Part shown: piece after piece, positions 35,479-49,000 of the stretch
Layout: each line of letters opens with the position of its first letter
Position numbering within the stretch: position 1 is the first letter of the stretch
Translations under genes and position numbers: made by a program
Source of the DNA: Rhodocollybia butyracea
Taxonomy: Eukaryota; Basidiomycota; Agaricomycetes; Agaricales; Omphalotaceae
Direction of reading: 5' to 3'
DNA: 64,000 nucleotides
NCBI GenBank assembly: GCA_015501585.1
Contig: JADNRY010000073.1
Span: forward strand, 1-64,000
Notes under the pieces: generated by a model
What the model was told of the DNA's origin: nothing
The model's database searches: none
The model's input: only the letters and a program-made list of their open reading frames with translations

Positions 35479-35845
35479 TAACTGGAAGCAGGCTCAAGTC
35501 AGAGCTAAGTCACTAACAAGTTAGCCCAAGTTAATCTCAAGTCTGCCCAAGTCAACATCAGCTCTGCTCAAGTCACCATGAAGTAGACTTCAGGCCTACC
35601 TGTATACACTTAGGTGTAGAACAAATGCATTAAGCTCACTTAGCTATCTTTAAGGTATGCCTAAGCTTGCATAGATATACTACAGGTATGCTTAAATCCC
35701 TTTATTACAGCCCAAGCATACTTTAATTCAGCTTAAAATGATAAAATATGTGTGAAAAACCGCATTGTATTGCAAAATCACTAGCTACTAGCTACTATAA
35801 TGGTAATCATTCTACCTTGAATAAATAAACTGCATTGTAAATATA

Positions 35846-37976
35846 TTAAGCATGGATGGGTGAAGATTGAGGAGGCGAGGAAGAAGGCAACGGAGAACTG
35901 ATGCTCTGAACTGCATCAGCTTCAAGACCAGCAATATCAACTTCCTTTAGATCATCAGCCTCCACATCAAGCAAGAAAGATTTGTTTGATTGGGTACTAT
36001 AATATCAAATATTAGTAATAGGAAGCATACCAAAGCGACTAACTTACATGATCAACTTGTACAAGTCTGTAGAAAAGTTATTGGCCCAGTTGGGAGCACC
36101 CTTTTCAATCTTCTTGAAGCTCTCATGGTGAAAAACATATCTAAACAAAGGATGAGTTCTCATATTAAAGAAAAGAAATATAAATGTACCTGGGCCTGGC
36201 TGAATCGGAAAACTCTGCATGTCTGTACACTCCATTGGAATACTCACTAAGAGCATGCTCAATCTGATAAGACATTAGCATAATCAATGAAAAAGGAAAC
36301 AAAACTTACACAAGTCACCATAAGTGCTAACGTAGGGGCGGTAATCTTACCAGCCTTGACTATCTCCTTGAACACCTCAATCTTGGCACCTCCTTTGGTG
36401 GAGAAGATCTCAAGGCATAGCATATGATCGATACCCTCGCAACCAAATGGTAATTTAGTATTATAAGTTCAAGCCTGTGTTTATAAATTAGAAAAGGTTA
36501 TGAAAAGACATGAAACATACCTGAGTGTCAATTTCACCATATTTGAACCTGCCATCTTCAAGAAGCCAACCAACTAGCTCCTTAACAGCAGGAGCGCCCA
36601 TTTTGCCTGGAATTCCAAAGCAACTTGGAACCCATTCTCGTGCTTTGCCAATGAAGCCTGAAAAGAGCCCACTACGGGCATAGCCCAGCTGAAATATAAG
36701 AACATCAGTTAAAATATAGACAATCGAAAGCTCAGATACTACACTCACAAAAGACCAAGTGCGCGCTGAAGATCATCACTAGCCAAAATTCTAGAGAAGG
36801 CACCGACCATGAACTCGTCGTCTTTGTTATCTTTGACTACCTGCTGCAAGACATCCAGGAATGTTGCATGCTTGTCAGCTGGAAAAGGTTCCTTGACCGC
36901 AGTTGTGAGACGGGCCTTTTGCTTGCCCAGCAGAGTGACACGGAGAGTATTGGGAGTAAAGTTGCTGTTAGTAATCTTCCCTTTAAACCTACGGCTAGGA
37001 GGCATGAAGAGGTTTGAGGAGAGACTAGAGCAAGAGTGGCCAGAGCGGGCACTGGCGGGTGAGCTAGAAAACCTATTGCTCTTATGAGTACGTGCCATGG
37101 CTTTCTTGGTAGGCGTCACTGGAGGCGAGGATGAAACTATGATCTATAGATATAAGGTATATTAAAACATGAAATAAATGAAAAAATAGAAAGATACTTA
37201 CGTTGTTGGTGGGGGTATCATTGACATCCATCTCGTCGTCAGCATGGCCCATCCCAGCTGCCGTATTGTCGTCGTCGTCGTCGCCATCCTCATCACAATG
37301 AGGCTCATCATCTGAGCCTATCCCGCCATCTACATAGGTAAATGGTAACCGTTAACAATAGATATAAGAAAAAAACAGGAATAACCTACCACCAAGAGAT
37401 TCCTTGAAGACAGTGGCATCAGGATCCTGTTCATAAAGATCAGCATCATTGCCCTCCTCAGCGAGGGATGCGCTAGTATGACGGCCATCAAGGTCGTCAT
37501 CACCCTGGCCATAAAGGTCAGGGTCCACATCGTCGTCCTCTTGGTTTGCTTCTGCCTTGGCCATGGCCTTGGCACGTTCACAAACCTCTGAAAAACATTG
37601 GAGGTTGTTAGCAAGGGTAGAGACATGAAAGAAAAAAAAAGTACCTTGCGCCTTGGCCTCTTGCGCTTTTTTAACAGCGTCGGCCTTTTTCTTCTGTTCA
37701 GCTCGAGCAGCTCAAATCTCCGCCTGAGTAGACACGGCGACTGGTGTTGCAGTCTTGGACTTGGTCTTGCCGTCAGGCTTTCTCTTAGCTGCTGTGCGGG
37801 TTGGCGGAGCAGCTTGAGAATGAGTCGTCCTAGGACCTACTCAAACTGAGTAAGAACAAACACATTGAGGAAAATACTACGTACCCGGCTTTTTGGTATT
37901 TGCAGTTGCTTGGAACGAAGGTAAGTAAGTCATAGAAATAACGCATAAGAGATAGCAGAAATGTACCAGAAGGCAT
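35846..37976 (-). pseudogene. DUF6532-family protein gene, one nonsense codon
   Basis: Multi-exon gene starting MPSATANTKKPG (ATG 37976), with many short introns, and ending SSPPQSSPIHA-stop (35846). The first part is basic and coiled (KRKPDGKTKSKTA, RAEQKKKADAVKKAQEAKAQ), then acidic (DDEPHCDEDGDDDDD). The C-terminal domain runs GYARSGLFSGFIGKAREWV, CFGIPGKMGAPAVKELVGWL, KYGEIDTQ, IEVFKEIVKAGKITAPTLAL, IEHALSEYSNGVYRHAEF and RYVFHHESFKKIEKGAPNW. This order matches the DUF6532 domain, common in mushroom genomes and of unknown function. A TGA at 37712-37714 sits in QAEI-stop-AARAEQ, where CGA would give Arg; otherwise all exons are open. It may be a recent pseudogene. Confidence 0.7.
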
Positions 37977-38261
37977 TTTTTTAAAATTAGGGAACAAAAT
38001 AAGAAAAAAGATAAACAAGTGGAGTGGTGGTGGTTGAAACGAAAGAAAGAGAAAGAACAAACAAGGTCACACACCTTTTTGTACTAGCATCAGGGTCAAC
38101 TCCTGACGGATCCTTAGCTCACCCCACAAATGTTGCGTAACAAAGAAAAGTAAGAAGTCCAAATTAAAGATATAGTAGCCCAAACAGAGGCTCGAGTCAC
38201 TTGCTAACCAGATCCCAAAGTCGGGCCCTCAAGCAAGTGGCATGTGCACTGAACGGGTATT

Positions 38262-38870
38262 TCAAAACCGAATTAAAACAAAGAGTTTGTAAGGCTGCCT
38301 AGATATAATGAGGAAGGAGCGGTGCGTGATGGGGAGATGGCTCCAACAACATTTCCAAGCATCAGGAGTGGTGAAAGTGGGCTTTACAGAGACGATCCAC
38401 ATAATTTCGGCCTCAAGAAGAAGGACAAGGCATTGAGCAAGGCACCAAATCATCAAAGCTTGGGAAAACATGCCAGGCATAGAGAGTTGCTCAAAGAGAT
38501 AGCGCAGGCATTGGCGCATGCGTTTAACGCGGATATCGGATACAAAGAGCTGGCTTGGATTATTTACGAAGAGGTCGAGAAAGATGGTATGCAGTTGAGA
38601 GACAAACGACAGAGACAGAGTACCAAGAGGCACTGAAGACAAGTTATGGCCAGCCATGACCTCGAAATCCTCTTCGGTGGGCGTGGCCCAATAGATTGCT
38701 GTGTCATTGTCTGGGCCGGGGAAACAAATGAGAGGATAGCTTGGTTCCTTGTTGATATATGGCTGTGCATTAAGGAGGACATTGTGTTCGCCATAGTGTA
38801 GCTGGCGCACCAATCGAACGGGCTGAGGGTTAGAAGGAGAAACTAGAATCATGGGAGGCATGGTCTTCAT
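38262..38870 (-). CDS. Hypothetical protein
   Basis: Reading frame of 202 residues from MKTMPPMILVSPSNPQPVRL to a stop at 38262. It reads like real coding sequence: good composition, and segments such as YGEHNVLLNAQPYINKEPSY and PLICFPGPDNDTAIYWATP. It probably continues as a spliced gene or is a fragment, since the last third (ITHRSFLIISRQPYKLFVLI) looks like read-through into an intron. It lies just upstream of and on the same strand as the DUF6532 gene. I do not recognise the family. Confidence 0.4.
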   Translation of the reverse strand: MKTMPPMILVSPSNPQPVRLVRQLHYGEHNVLLNAQPYINKEPSYPLICFPGPDNDTAIYWATPTEEDFEVMAGHNLSSVPLGTLSLSFVSQLHTIFLDLFVNNPSQLFVSDIRVKRMRQCLRYLFEQLSMPGMFSQALMIWCLAQCLVLLLEAEIMWIVSVKPTFTTPDAWKCCWSHLPITHRSFLIISRQPYKLFVLIRF

Positions 38871-40279
38871 GTTTGGAGAGGTTATAAAAATCCCTCAGAC
38901 ATCAGGATAATGGACACTGATAAGCGCGTCATGAGATTTGAGAATGGGAGACTGTTAGTTATGAGACGGTCAGAAATTTGTCGGACACTATAAAGAATCG
39001 CCTTACCATTAGCGCAGAGTGGGCGATCCAGCAGGTTTACTGCCCGAGAAAGAATGGTAGAGTACAGCGTGTACCGAAAACCTAATACAACATGACCCAC
39101 CGAAAATCAGAGTACCGATAAGCCAGTACGCCACACAGGGATGCAACGAAAACTTACTTTGAGAGCACAATAATAATAGTGGCGATGGACACAAAACGAC
39201 ATAAAGTTGTTGATCGTCGGTTTATCAGCAAGAGCTCTAGTCGACATACAGTCAAGCGAGAGTCGTACAGAGAATAATCGGCTTAAAGCTGATTATTCTG
39301 AGCTTTTGGTTCAGTGGTGGCGTAAAGCTGCACACTGAGATGGTCCAAGGGATCGGAAAGGCGGAAGGAGCATCGAAAGAGGAAGGAGGGAAGTCGATGG
39401 GATGGGGGGAAAAAGGAAGTGATGGCGGTTGAGTCAGACGGCGAACTCAGAAGTTTAAAAGGAAAAGCGCTCAGGCGCTAATCACACACGCAAGTCTGAA
39501 GCGCCAGGGCGCTAATCCATCACCTTCCAACGACTCCCACCATCTTCCCCTCCCTGTTGCACTTCCCATTCACGCTTCCAGCGGCCATCAAATTTACTTC
39601 AATGAGTCCCTTTACCTTGGCCCAATATGAACTTTAGGTCCATATTGGCGCGTTTCTGGGGCTGAGCTATATGCCCAGCCCAGTTCATCTTTGTCTTAGC
39701 TGAACTATACGTCCAGCTCAGACAGCCGTAGAGTTTCTGAGGTTTCAAGGTATGTTTTTCGCTCTTTGTTGTCCATCCGAATACTGATGGTCCTCCCGGT
39801 CCCTTTTGCCATGATATCTAGGATGCTTCGCATGCATTTGGTACGTGTCTTCAATGTTATCCTATTGTTTTATTGACTGAGGCGCATGCTAGTGCAAAGG
39901 TAGCGTGTTACTTGTGCATCTAGGTACCCCTAGTACGTGTCATTACTCTTTTTCCCCTGGCTTTTACTGACGCGACGTGCAAGGTTTGCCAGGTAACTCG
40001 GGTAGTCTCGGGTTCGCTTGGAACCGACTTTACTGCTTTGGGTAAATTTCTTTGATAGTTTCGGACGTTTTCACACACTAATCTTGCCGTTCTTTCCAGT
40101 TATTCCTTCAAAACCTTTCTCTCTTGCAAGGACCCTCTAAACTTCACGTGTAAGTTCGCCAGTTTTTTTTTTTTTTTTTTTTTTTCATCTAATAATGTTG
40201 CTCTTTGCAGCTCTGAATCTCGCACATTGTTCCTCAGGTTGCTCTACCGTACTCGCTTTTATATGTTCCGCTTGTCATC
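38871..40279. other. Intergenic region and 5' UTR of the Plavaka gene
   Basis: No supported gene. A likely 5' UTR intron lies at 40150-40210 (gtaagt..ttgcag) and contains a run of 23 T (40163-40185). Short inverted words (gcgctcaggcgc, gcgccagggcgc) occur near 39465-39515. Confidence 0.5.
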
Positions 40280-43274
40280 ATGCACATCTGTCCTGCGTCA
40301 GGCTGTGGTAGGCAGTTCACCACCGACCAAGGCCTCAACCATCATCTTAATAATTCATCTTCTTGCAGCTGGTACCGCACGTTTCAGAAAACAGCCGCGT
40401 TAGAGAACTTTGCAGCCCAATTAGAAGAAGAAGACCTTGGGGAGGACTGGATGGAGCGGGAGATTGAAGGTCCTACCGCGCCTGAAATTACAGATGAGCA
40501 GGCTGGTGAGGTGCTCCAGGAGTTTAAAGAAGACCACGACATGTTTCACTTTGTTCGAGTAGAGGATCCCCTGGAAATCGGACAAGCTGGACCAGGCCCT
40601 GCTACGCAAGCCTATCGCGAGACGATGGCCGACCGTCAGTTGGGTGGCAAAGCACGGTCATTGGATGATGGAGACCTGCTCATGTTTGAGCAGGAGCACC
40701 CTACGACTGGAGGTCTTGTTCGCATGGACCAGTCCTTGTGCGAACGTTGGTGCTCAGCGCATGGCATCCCTGTTGATGTTACCATGGATGGATCCCATTC
40801 TCAAGCTTCCAATCTCTATGCCCCATTCACTTCAGAAATGGACTGGCGGATGGCAGAGTGGTTTGTCAAGGATAATATCAGTCATAACTCTTTCAATTGA
40901 CTCCTTCAGATTCCTGGGGTAGGTCATTGCTGATGCTCTCTTGCCATGTTATTAACCAGATAGAACTTAGGTTGCTGAAAAACTGGGACTTTCCTATACC
41001 AATGCGACCAGACTTCACAAATGCGTCGACTCCATACGTCCGCGTGCAGGTGAATGGAAAGTCCGACAACTGGCATTTGAAGACCGTCCGAGGATGAATT
41101 TATCTTGCATCATTGTGATGTTTTGGAAGTGGTTCAGAGCCTCTGGGGAGATCCTTCTCTTGCGAACCACCTTGTTTATCGACCGAAGGCTATATTCCAG
41201 GACAGCGCAAAGACAAGAAGAACTTACTCTGAGATGTGGACGGGCAAATGGTGGCATTTTACCCAGGTTCGTTGCGTCTATAATTATTGGACACTTATTA
41301 ACCTATTCTTTTAGGACCAACTTCCCAAGGGAGCGACTGTGGCCCCGTTGATAATTGCAACGGATAAAACCCAACTAACTCAATTCTCGGGCAGTAAGCA
41401 GGCCTATCCCGTCTATGTTACCCTTGGTAACATTCCCCGTGCTTTACGTCGAAAACCCTCCTGGCAACAAGCATGTGTCCTCTTAGCATATCTCCCAGTT
41501 GACAAGGTCAACAAGGATGGTTTGACGCAGCGTGAGGTTAGTGGGCGTTATCAACGCCTTTTTCATGAAGCCATGCGCCAAATCTTGTCTCCCTAATATC
41601 TGCTGGTAAAGAGGGTGTCGAAATGGCAAGTGCCGATGGTGAGGTACGCCGTGTACATCCCATTCTGGCCAGCTATGTGGCAGACTTCCCTGAACAATGC
41701 ATGGTGACATGCAGCAAGCACGGTACTTGTCCCAAATGCCGTGTCACTGGCCCATTTCCTCGTCGCACACCTGCTTGGACACTCGAAGTCATGCGGGATG
41801 CCCGACTTTCCACCAATTCCTCGGCTCAGTACTTCAAAGCCTGTATGGATGAGCAAGTATCTGGCTACACATATTGTCCTTTCTGGGACGAGCTCCCCTT
41901 CACTAATATCCATCTTTCTATAACTTCGGATGTTCTACATCAACTTTATCAGGGTGTTCTTAAACACCTTCTCACCTGGTGCTCAGTAATCCTTACAGAT
42001 GCTGAGCTTGACCGCCGTATTTGATGCCTTCCCCCCTCTTACGGTGTCCGACACTTCAAGAATGGGATTTCTGCTTTGCAACAAATTAGTGGAAGTGAAC
42101 GGAAGAATATGGCAAAGATCCTCCTCGCCTGTCTTATTAGTTCCTATCGCTGTTCGCGCTATTCTTGACTTCATCTATCTTGCTCAATACACACTCCATG
42201 ACAATGACACCCTTAGTTACATGGAAACTGCTCTCAAAACCTGGCACCGAAATAAATCCTGCTTTGTCGACCTTGGTGCCCACGACGACTTAAATATCCC
42301 TAAATTTCACTCCCTTCAGCATTATGTTGAAGAAGGGCTGGTGGGCTATGAACAAGCGTGACAAGTTTCCACAGATGACTCGCTGGCTCTCCCGGCAAGA
42401 AAACATTCATTCATTTAACCGTGAACTCTCAGTAATTTTGGATCGACAATCTGAGCCCGCTACTACCTCTATTTCTGCCTCTACCCCTACTTCATCATCT
42501 AAACGTCCCATCCTCCTTCCTAAGGTTCCAACATCACCTAACAAGTCTCTTTGGGCTATTGAAACTGGACATCGTGTGCCACGTTTCTCTGCCCATCTCA
42601 AAGCCTACCTCAAAATGCTCAAATTTGACTCAACGCAAAACAGTGTCACTGATGCTATGACACGCGATCTCCCTTTTCAACGCCTCGATGTCTATCATTC
42701 ATTCAAGTTTATGCCAGAACAGCTGGAGGAAGGGGTAGAGGTGAAGGATGTGGTGAAGGCTTCGCCATTGAATGGAGGGCGCTTCAACACTGTGGTAGTT
42801 ATCACTGGTGATGTGGCTGAAGGTGTTGGTCTCGCTGGTAAGTGATCAAATATTTTTTGCACAGTTTTTGCATCTAATGTCATCCTACTAGGTACATGTA
42901 TTGGATGTATCAAGGTTATATTTCGTCTGCCATCGGCATTACAGATCATTGGATCTTATAAGTCGGCTGCTCCTACATCATGGTCTAAGGCACCGTTGGC
43001 CTATATTGAGTGGTATACTGTTCCAACGCTGACCCAGTATGATCAAAACACCCATAACATGCCTAGTGTTAAGAGGTCACCGTTTCAAGCTGATGGCTGT
43101 CCACCCTGGTCCATTATCCCATTGACTAACATTAGACAATCTTGCATGCTTATTCCTAATTTTCTTAAAGAGCCCTCTTCTTCTGCTTCTGATACTACTT
43201 TAGATACAGCTAACACCTTCTTTGTTAATAACTGGCAATCAGTGTATACCTATAAAACTATTTACAAAGAATAG
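40280..43274 (+). pseudogene. Plavaka-type DNA transposon transposase, decayed
   Basis: Plavaka elements are basidiomycete CACTA-like DNA transposons. An N-terminal zinc-finger-like segment (MHICPASGCGRQFTTDQGLN) precedes WYRTFQKTA. The core carries KLGLSYTNATRLHK, SLWGDPSLANHLVYRPKAI, GTCPKCRV, VHPILASYVADFPEQC, PFWDELPFTNIH and SDVLHQLYQGVLKHLL, then GVRHFKNGIS and EFPQMTRWLSRQE-like sequence. Introns (for example one ending near 41314) are still recognisable. Breaks: TGA at 40898 and 42022, both where CGA would give Arg; one-base losses near 41092 and 41592; a frame change near 42150; and loss of roughly 20 codons near 42338, where HYVE is joined directly to KGWWAMNKRD. It is inactive. Terminal repeats were not found. 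Confidence 0.8.
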
Positions 43275-43438
43275 TCATACTTTACTTAGAATTACAAACA
43301 TTGATAAACTATGCACTTCGATCTTTTGTTTTGATTATGATTAAATGATCATATGTTATTCCTGATGTGATTTTGATAATGAAATCTTCAAGACAACTGC
43401 TGAAGGGACTTGATATTGCTTAAGCAACAGCATAATTT
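43275..43438 (+). pseudogene. Possible left-hand remnant of a Ty1/copia RNase H region
   Basis: Directly left of the gypsy insertion, one frame reads FDNEIFKTTAEG and, after a stop, LSNSI, which could precede the NSNQVTNANKHIKI found at the right side of the gypsy element. RNase H in copia has a DNE-like Asp before the R.KHI motif. The match is weak and short. Confidence 0.3.
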
Positions 43439-43875
43439 TGTCACAGATTCCTATTCATTTGCTTTATCTTATATTTTATCTTATCTATCAATATCTTATC
43501 TGTGCCATGGGCTTATCATTACATTAGATCTATATCTTATTTATTACTTAAAGTAGATAGATACCAGATGTATTACTGTCTAACCTTGACAGACAGTGTC
43601 ACCTTTGACAGATGGTGACACCTTTTGACAGATAGTTTCACCTTGACAGTAGAACCTTCTAGAACTACCCAGAGTAGGTAGAACCTTCTGGAACTACCCA
43701 GAGTAAAGTACTCTGGGTCCTATTTAGTTACACATGTATATAAGTAGTGGGGTCTGCTCCTACAGTCCCCAGACTCAAGAACATCTTATTGTCTTCATAC
43801 AAGCATCTCTCTCACACACTTAGCTTCTTACTTCCCCTATCAACACATTAAGCAGGTGAGCTTAGATTTGTGATA
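43439..43875 (+). repeat. 5' LTR of the chromovirus
   Basis: Starts TGTCACAGATTCC and ends TTTGTGATA (inverted TGTCACA/TGTGATA). A TATA-like gtatataag lies near 43737. It differs from the 3' LTR at only a few positions (for example 43450 region c/t and ca/ct near 43815), so the insertion is recent. Confidence 0.88.
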
Positions 43876-44593
43876 GTTTCTTGAGTCTTGCTGCTTTGCT
43901 GCCTGTTGCTACTGCATCAGGTGGTAGGTTCCTTTGTTGCAGGTTGTCCAGTCTTTCTTCTGTCATCTTTGGGTCCTGGGGATTACTGTCAGCTCTGGGG
44001 GTTATTGCCAGTTCTGGGGGATCTTTGATGCTGTTCCTGAAAAGGACTGTGTCTTCTATGGGATGCACCTTCTCCTTGAAGGGTGGCTCAACTCTGAGAG
44101 CTGCATGCTGACCTATTTGCCGGGCCCTAGGCATAAGGGGTATTTGCTGCATTTGAACTTTATTGTTGAAGGATGCAACAGACTGGTCACTGCTCTTGTC
44201 ACTCAGCATGCCATGAGCCTTCGGGTATCGACGGCTAAACCAGTTTGGGCAGATTGAGTCACTTGTGTTATACAAGGGCCAAAACCCATTTGCTATGTGA
44301 AAGTGCACACATAGAGACTTGCCACTTTGACGAAGAAGACATCAAGACCTGGACAACCACAACACTGGACACCACATTTTTGCCTTTGTACTCTGTCTGC
44401 TGAAAAGCAACATTGTAGTACCTATGCCACATAATGCCACTATGCCACTATGCCTAGAAGTACTATTGCACTGTTAGATATTCAACTCCCACTATAAATT
44501 GTACTTGGCATAAAATTAATTGGCACTTTATTTTCTCAATCCTAACTTTGTTTTTTTATCACAAACACATTGGCTAATCACCATTAAGCAGAA
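43876..44593. other. Chromovirus leader
   Basis: Untranslated leader between the 5' LTR and gag. A tRNA primer-binding site was not recognised next to the LTR. An antisense reading frame of 148 residues (43862-44308) ends with a stretch vaguely like a SAP motif, but I do not call it a gene. Confidence 0.5.
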
Positions 44594-46005
44594 ATGTCAT
44601 CTTTCACACCTTACCAACCTAACATCTCGATGGTTGATGTAGAGAACTGGGCTGAAAGTGTAGCTCAAAATGTGGATATGACTACTATTGGCTTTGGTTC
44701 TGAAGCCCAACATAATGAGGTTGGACGGTTATTCCGAAATGCCCACTTGACAACTAGTAGCACTGTTAAAAATTATGTTGACCAACATATTGATGAGCTT
44801 TCTGATTGGATGAATGAAGCTTTTAGTATGGCTGCTCATACCCAGGATGCTCTCAAGGAGGAAATTAAAAACCTCAGGCAACTAGTTGACACACAGGCCC
44901 AACTTCTTCAGGCCTATAAAACCCAGTTGGATAGAATCCCTGCTGGAACTGGTGCTGGCTCCATCACTAGACTTAAAGTCCCTGAACCACCAACAATCTC
45001 TGGGACAGATAACAAAATGCCACTGGAGGATTGGTTAAATCAAGTCACTCTGTATTGTTCATCATCTGGCATTGTGACAGATCACCAAAAAATTGTGACT
45101 GCACTGACTCGCTTACGTTCACCTGCCACAACATACATGAAGTGCTACTTGATGACAACCGTCTTGGAAAAGACTTGGGACTTTGGGATAAATTTGTAGA
45201 GGAGTTAACCACTATTTATGGCCGCCGTGATGACAAAGAAGGAGCAAAGGATGAGCTCACTCAGCTTTGGACCAATAAAACTTTGGCCAATAAGGACTTC
45301 ATTAAATATGCTGAACAATACCGCACTTTGGCACGCCTTGTTGAATACCAGGACAATATCCATATTGACAAGCTGCGGAATGTCATCTCACAAGAATTGC
45401 GTAATGCACTTGTGCTACTTGAAGTTGTAGGAAAATCACCTACCAAATGGGAGGAGTACTTAGAGCTTCTCCTGTTGGCCTACAAAAGCTTACATCCTGA
45501 GAAAACTAAAGGCTCTATTTTTGGCACTGGAAACAGTAAAGGCAATGGCAATGGCAACAATGATCCACAACCTATGGAGATTGATATGGCAAAAAGAGGG
45601 AAGGGTAAAACACCAGAACAAATAAATTCCCAGGAGACAAAAGGCAAACTTTGCCAAATATGCTCTGCAAAAGGTTTGAAATTCAAAGCAAAAAGTCATA
45701 ATACCAATGACTGCTATGACAAACCTGGGAATGAGAATAAACGCCCTGCTCCTAAACCCTCTAATTCAACTCCATCAACCAGTGGACAGGGACATAAAGG
45801 AAAGCAGCCTGTGCATGGAGATAAAAAATCATTCAAAGCACGGCTGTTGGAATTATTTGATGAACTTGACAATGATGAGTCAGCAACCCCAACTGAAACT
45901 CTCAATGTCAATCATGCGAGCATCACCGAAATTGTCGAACCCATACCATCTGAAAAGAGGGCACTGCACAAGTCAATGATGTGCAGGAGGGAACTTCAAA
46001 ACTGA
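44594..46005 (+). pseudogene. Chromovirus Gag, one frameshift
   Basis: Starts MSSFTPYQPNISMVDVENW. A coiled helical region (ALKEEIKNLRQLVDTQAQLL) is followed by the capsid-like segment LKVPEPPTISGTDNKM, then PLEDWLNQV. The frame breaks near 45140: the first frame ends at 45199, while GLWDKFVEELTTIYGRRDD continues in another frame to 46005. The second part holds QYRTLARLVEYQDN, a Lys/Gly-rich linker and a zinc-knuckle-like CQICSAKGLKFKAKSHNTNDC. Gag packages the element's RNA. Confidence 0.8.
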
Positions 46006-46018
46006 AAAATCAGCCCAA

Positions 46019-49000
46019 GTGGGTCAGAAGTCGACAATACGAAGTGGATTTTCCACAAGGACTGTAGAGGAGAATGTCTGTGATCTACAGTCTGGAAATT
46101 ATATACCTAATATCAGCCTTAATAATAATGAAGTAGTTCTGGAATCTTGTGTAAATAGTATAGCTCGTAACAAGAAAATGTCATTTAGACTTCCAGTAAC
46201 ACTTTGGGTATATGGTACAAAAGCGCAGGCCGAGGCTCTTGTTGACTCTGGGGCCACAACAAACTTCATTGACAAAGCATTTGTTGAAAGAAATCACCTG
46301 ATAACTGATAAATTGGCAAAACCGTATCCAGTATTGAATGCAGATGGAACACCTAATGTAGCAGGAGAAGTGAGTGAATATGTCAGTGCCTACCTTGAGA
46401 TTGGAACACATAAAACCCGTCAAATCCTGTTTGTCACACAACTTGGTGATAAGGATATGATGATTGGTTACTCCTACCTGTATAAACATAATCCAGAAAT
46501 TAACTGGAAATCAGGGGAATGGGTGTTCACCAGGTGCCCAGAGACATGTGAGGCAAGAACCCGTAAAACACAAATCATTGAAGCTGGAGCTGATGAGCTC
46601 AATGAACAGGATTTACCCTGGGAATCTTCACTGGACACATTAGGAGAGGAGGATCCAGATAATCCTTATTTAAATTGGATTGACCTCAACAGTCCAACTG
46701 AACACACACAAGCTGCTGTGATTGCATCCATGTTTGATGAAAAGGACATGGATGAGGAACTCAGTGAGGAGGATGAGGACACCACTAAGTGGAAGTCCCT
46801 TGTGCCACCATGGTTACATGAATATGGCAACATCTTTTCTAAACAAAAATCAGAGCGAATGCCGGAACGTAAACCGTATGATCATCCTATTGATTTTGTG
46901 GAGGGTTCTGCCCTTCCCAAACTGGCAAAAGTCTACCCGCTATCTCCAAAAGAAAGGAACTCATTGGATGAATGGATTGATGAAGAACTCCGGAAGGGCT
47001 ATATCAGACTGTCAGGGATTGACCATTTCCATGTTCAATACAGGCTCATCTATACTATATTATTACAGGCTCAGTTACTATACATGCTGTACAAGGCTAA
47101 AGAAGGGGATTTTGCCATACTATCTACTTATCTATTTGCTTGCTCATATTTCTGCTTACTCATGTCATGAGCTGCTATCTTACTTACCAATCTGTTTACT
47201 TACTAATCCACTTGTCCTTACTTATTTAGTACAATCCATGGAATTGCCTTGAGGGTTGCACATGTTTCTTATCTAATATCTTCCCATGAGAATTACCTAT
47301 AAAAGCCCTATTTACATGAACCCCCCTCTTTTCTTTAGTCCTAATATTTGTAACCCAGTACCTACAGCTATCAACATTGTTTGAACCATACTCTTTTGTG
47401 TGAACACTAAGATTTACACCCGAGAGACAAGCTACTTTACTGACATACAAGATCTGAACACTCCAATAGTTATCCCAACTATTGTAAGATTCCCGACATT
47501 TACTTGTCACCAATACCCGTATTGAGCACACCAACTCAATATAAAGTATACCTTTCCTCACTTGTTCTAAGGTTCTAGCTACTTACTTTCTACTGATCAG
47601 CCCCAAACATTATATTAACCAAACATACCCATTTTACTGGTTAACAAGACTCTTTGTTGAGACCTTGACACAGACCTTCTCAAAGCCCAGTTGCAGCACC
47701 TTTCTTCTTTGTCAAAAAACATGATGGATCACTTCACCCATGTATGGACTACCGTGCACTGAATGATGTAACAGTAAAAAATTGCTATCCAATTCCCCGG
47801 ATCTCTGATCTGGTTGATGCACTAAGCCAGGCATCAATCTTCACAAAAATTGATTTAAGATGGGGATACAATAATGTCCGCATTCGTGAAGGGGATGAAT
47901 GGAAGACAGCATTCATTACTAAAAGGGGTCTTTTTGAGGCAACTGTCATGTATTTTGGGTTCTCTAATGCACCTGCCACATTCCAGTCTATGATGAATGA
48001 CTTATTAGGTGATCTCATCAGGAAAGGGCAAGTTATGGTGTATTTGGATGATATCCTAATTTTTGGAAATGACAAGAAGGAACACAGGGAAATTGTCAAA
48101 GAAGTGCTGAAAAGGCTTCAAGACAATGACTTGTATGCAAAAGCTGAAAAATGTTTCTTTGAACAAGATAGTATAGAGTACCTTGGCATGATCATCTCTC
48201 AAGGTTATGTTGCAATGGACTCAAAGAAGCTGTCTGGAGTTCTAGAGTGGCCTGTACCTGAAAAGGTCAAGCATGTTCAAGCTTTCTTAGGTTTTGCAAA
48301 TTTTTATCGCAGATTTATCAAAGATTTTGCTAAACTTGCTCAACCACTCACCAATCTCACCAAGAAGGATCAACCTTGGATCTGGGAAGAGGAACAGCAA
48401 CAGACATTTGAAGCACTGAAACAAGCTTTTACCTCTGCCCCAATCTTAAGGATCCCAGATGACTCTAACCCATTCCGACTATCAACTGATGCAAGTGACT
48501 TTGCAGTTGGAGCAGTTTTGTCTCAACTGGACCCAGATGAAAATCTCTGGCATCCAGTAGCCTTCTATTCCAAGTCACTCAGTGTCCATGAAAGGAACTA
48601 TGAGATATATGACAAGGAGCTCCTAGCAATTATTAGAGCACTAGAAGAGTATAGACATTATTTGGAAGGGCATCCAGAGAAATTTGAAATATGGTCAGAT
48701 CATCAGAATTTGACTTACTTTAAATCAGCTCAAAAGTTAACTCGGAGACAAGCACGATGGGCTCTGTACCTCACAAGGTTCAATTACTCCCTACACCACA
48801 AACCAGGGAAATCAATGCAAGCCGAAGACCCTCTGTCCAGGAGGCCAGATCATGAGAAGGGGATAGACCTTGATAACAATGACCAAATTTTGCTCAAACC
48901 TGAATTTTTTGCCATTCAGGCTATCGAGGCATCTCATGCATCGCCTGTCAATGACAATCAAATCCTAAGAGAGGTCAAGGAAGCACTACTTTCTGATGAA

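Noticed and set aside
40280..43274. Considering the Plavaka region a set of several small genes
   Set aside because: The pieces fall in order along one transposase; breaks are explained by introns, nonsense codons and small indels.
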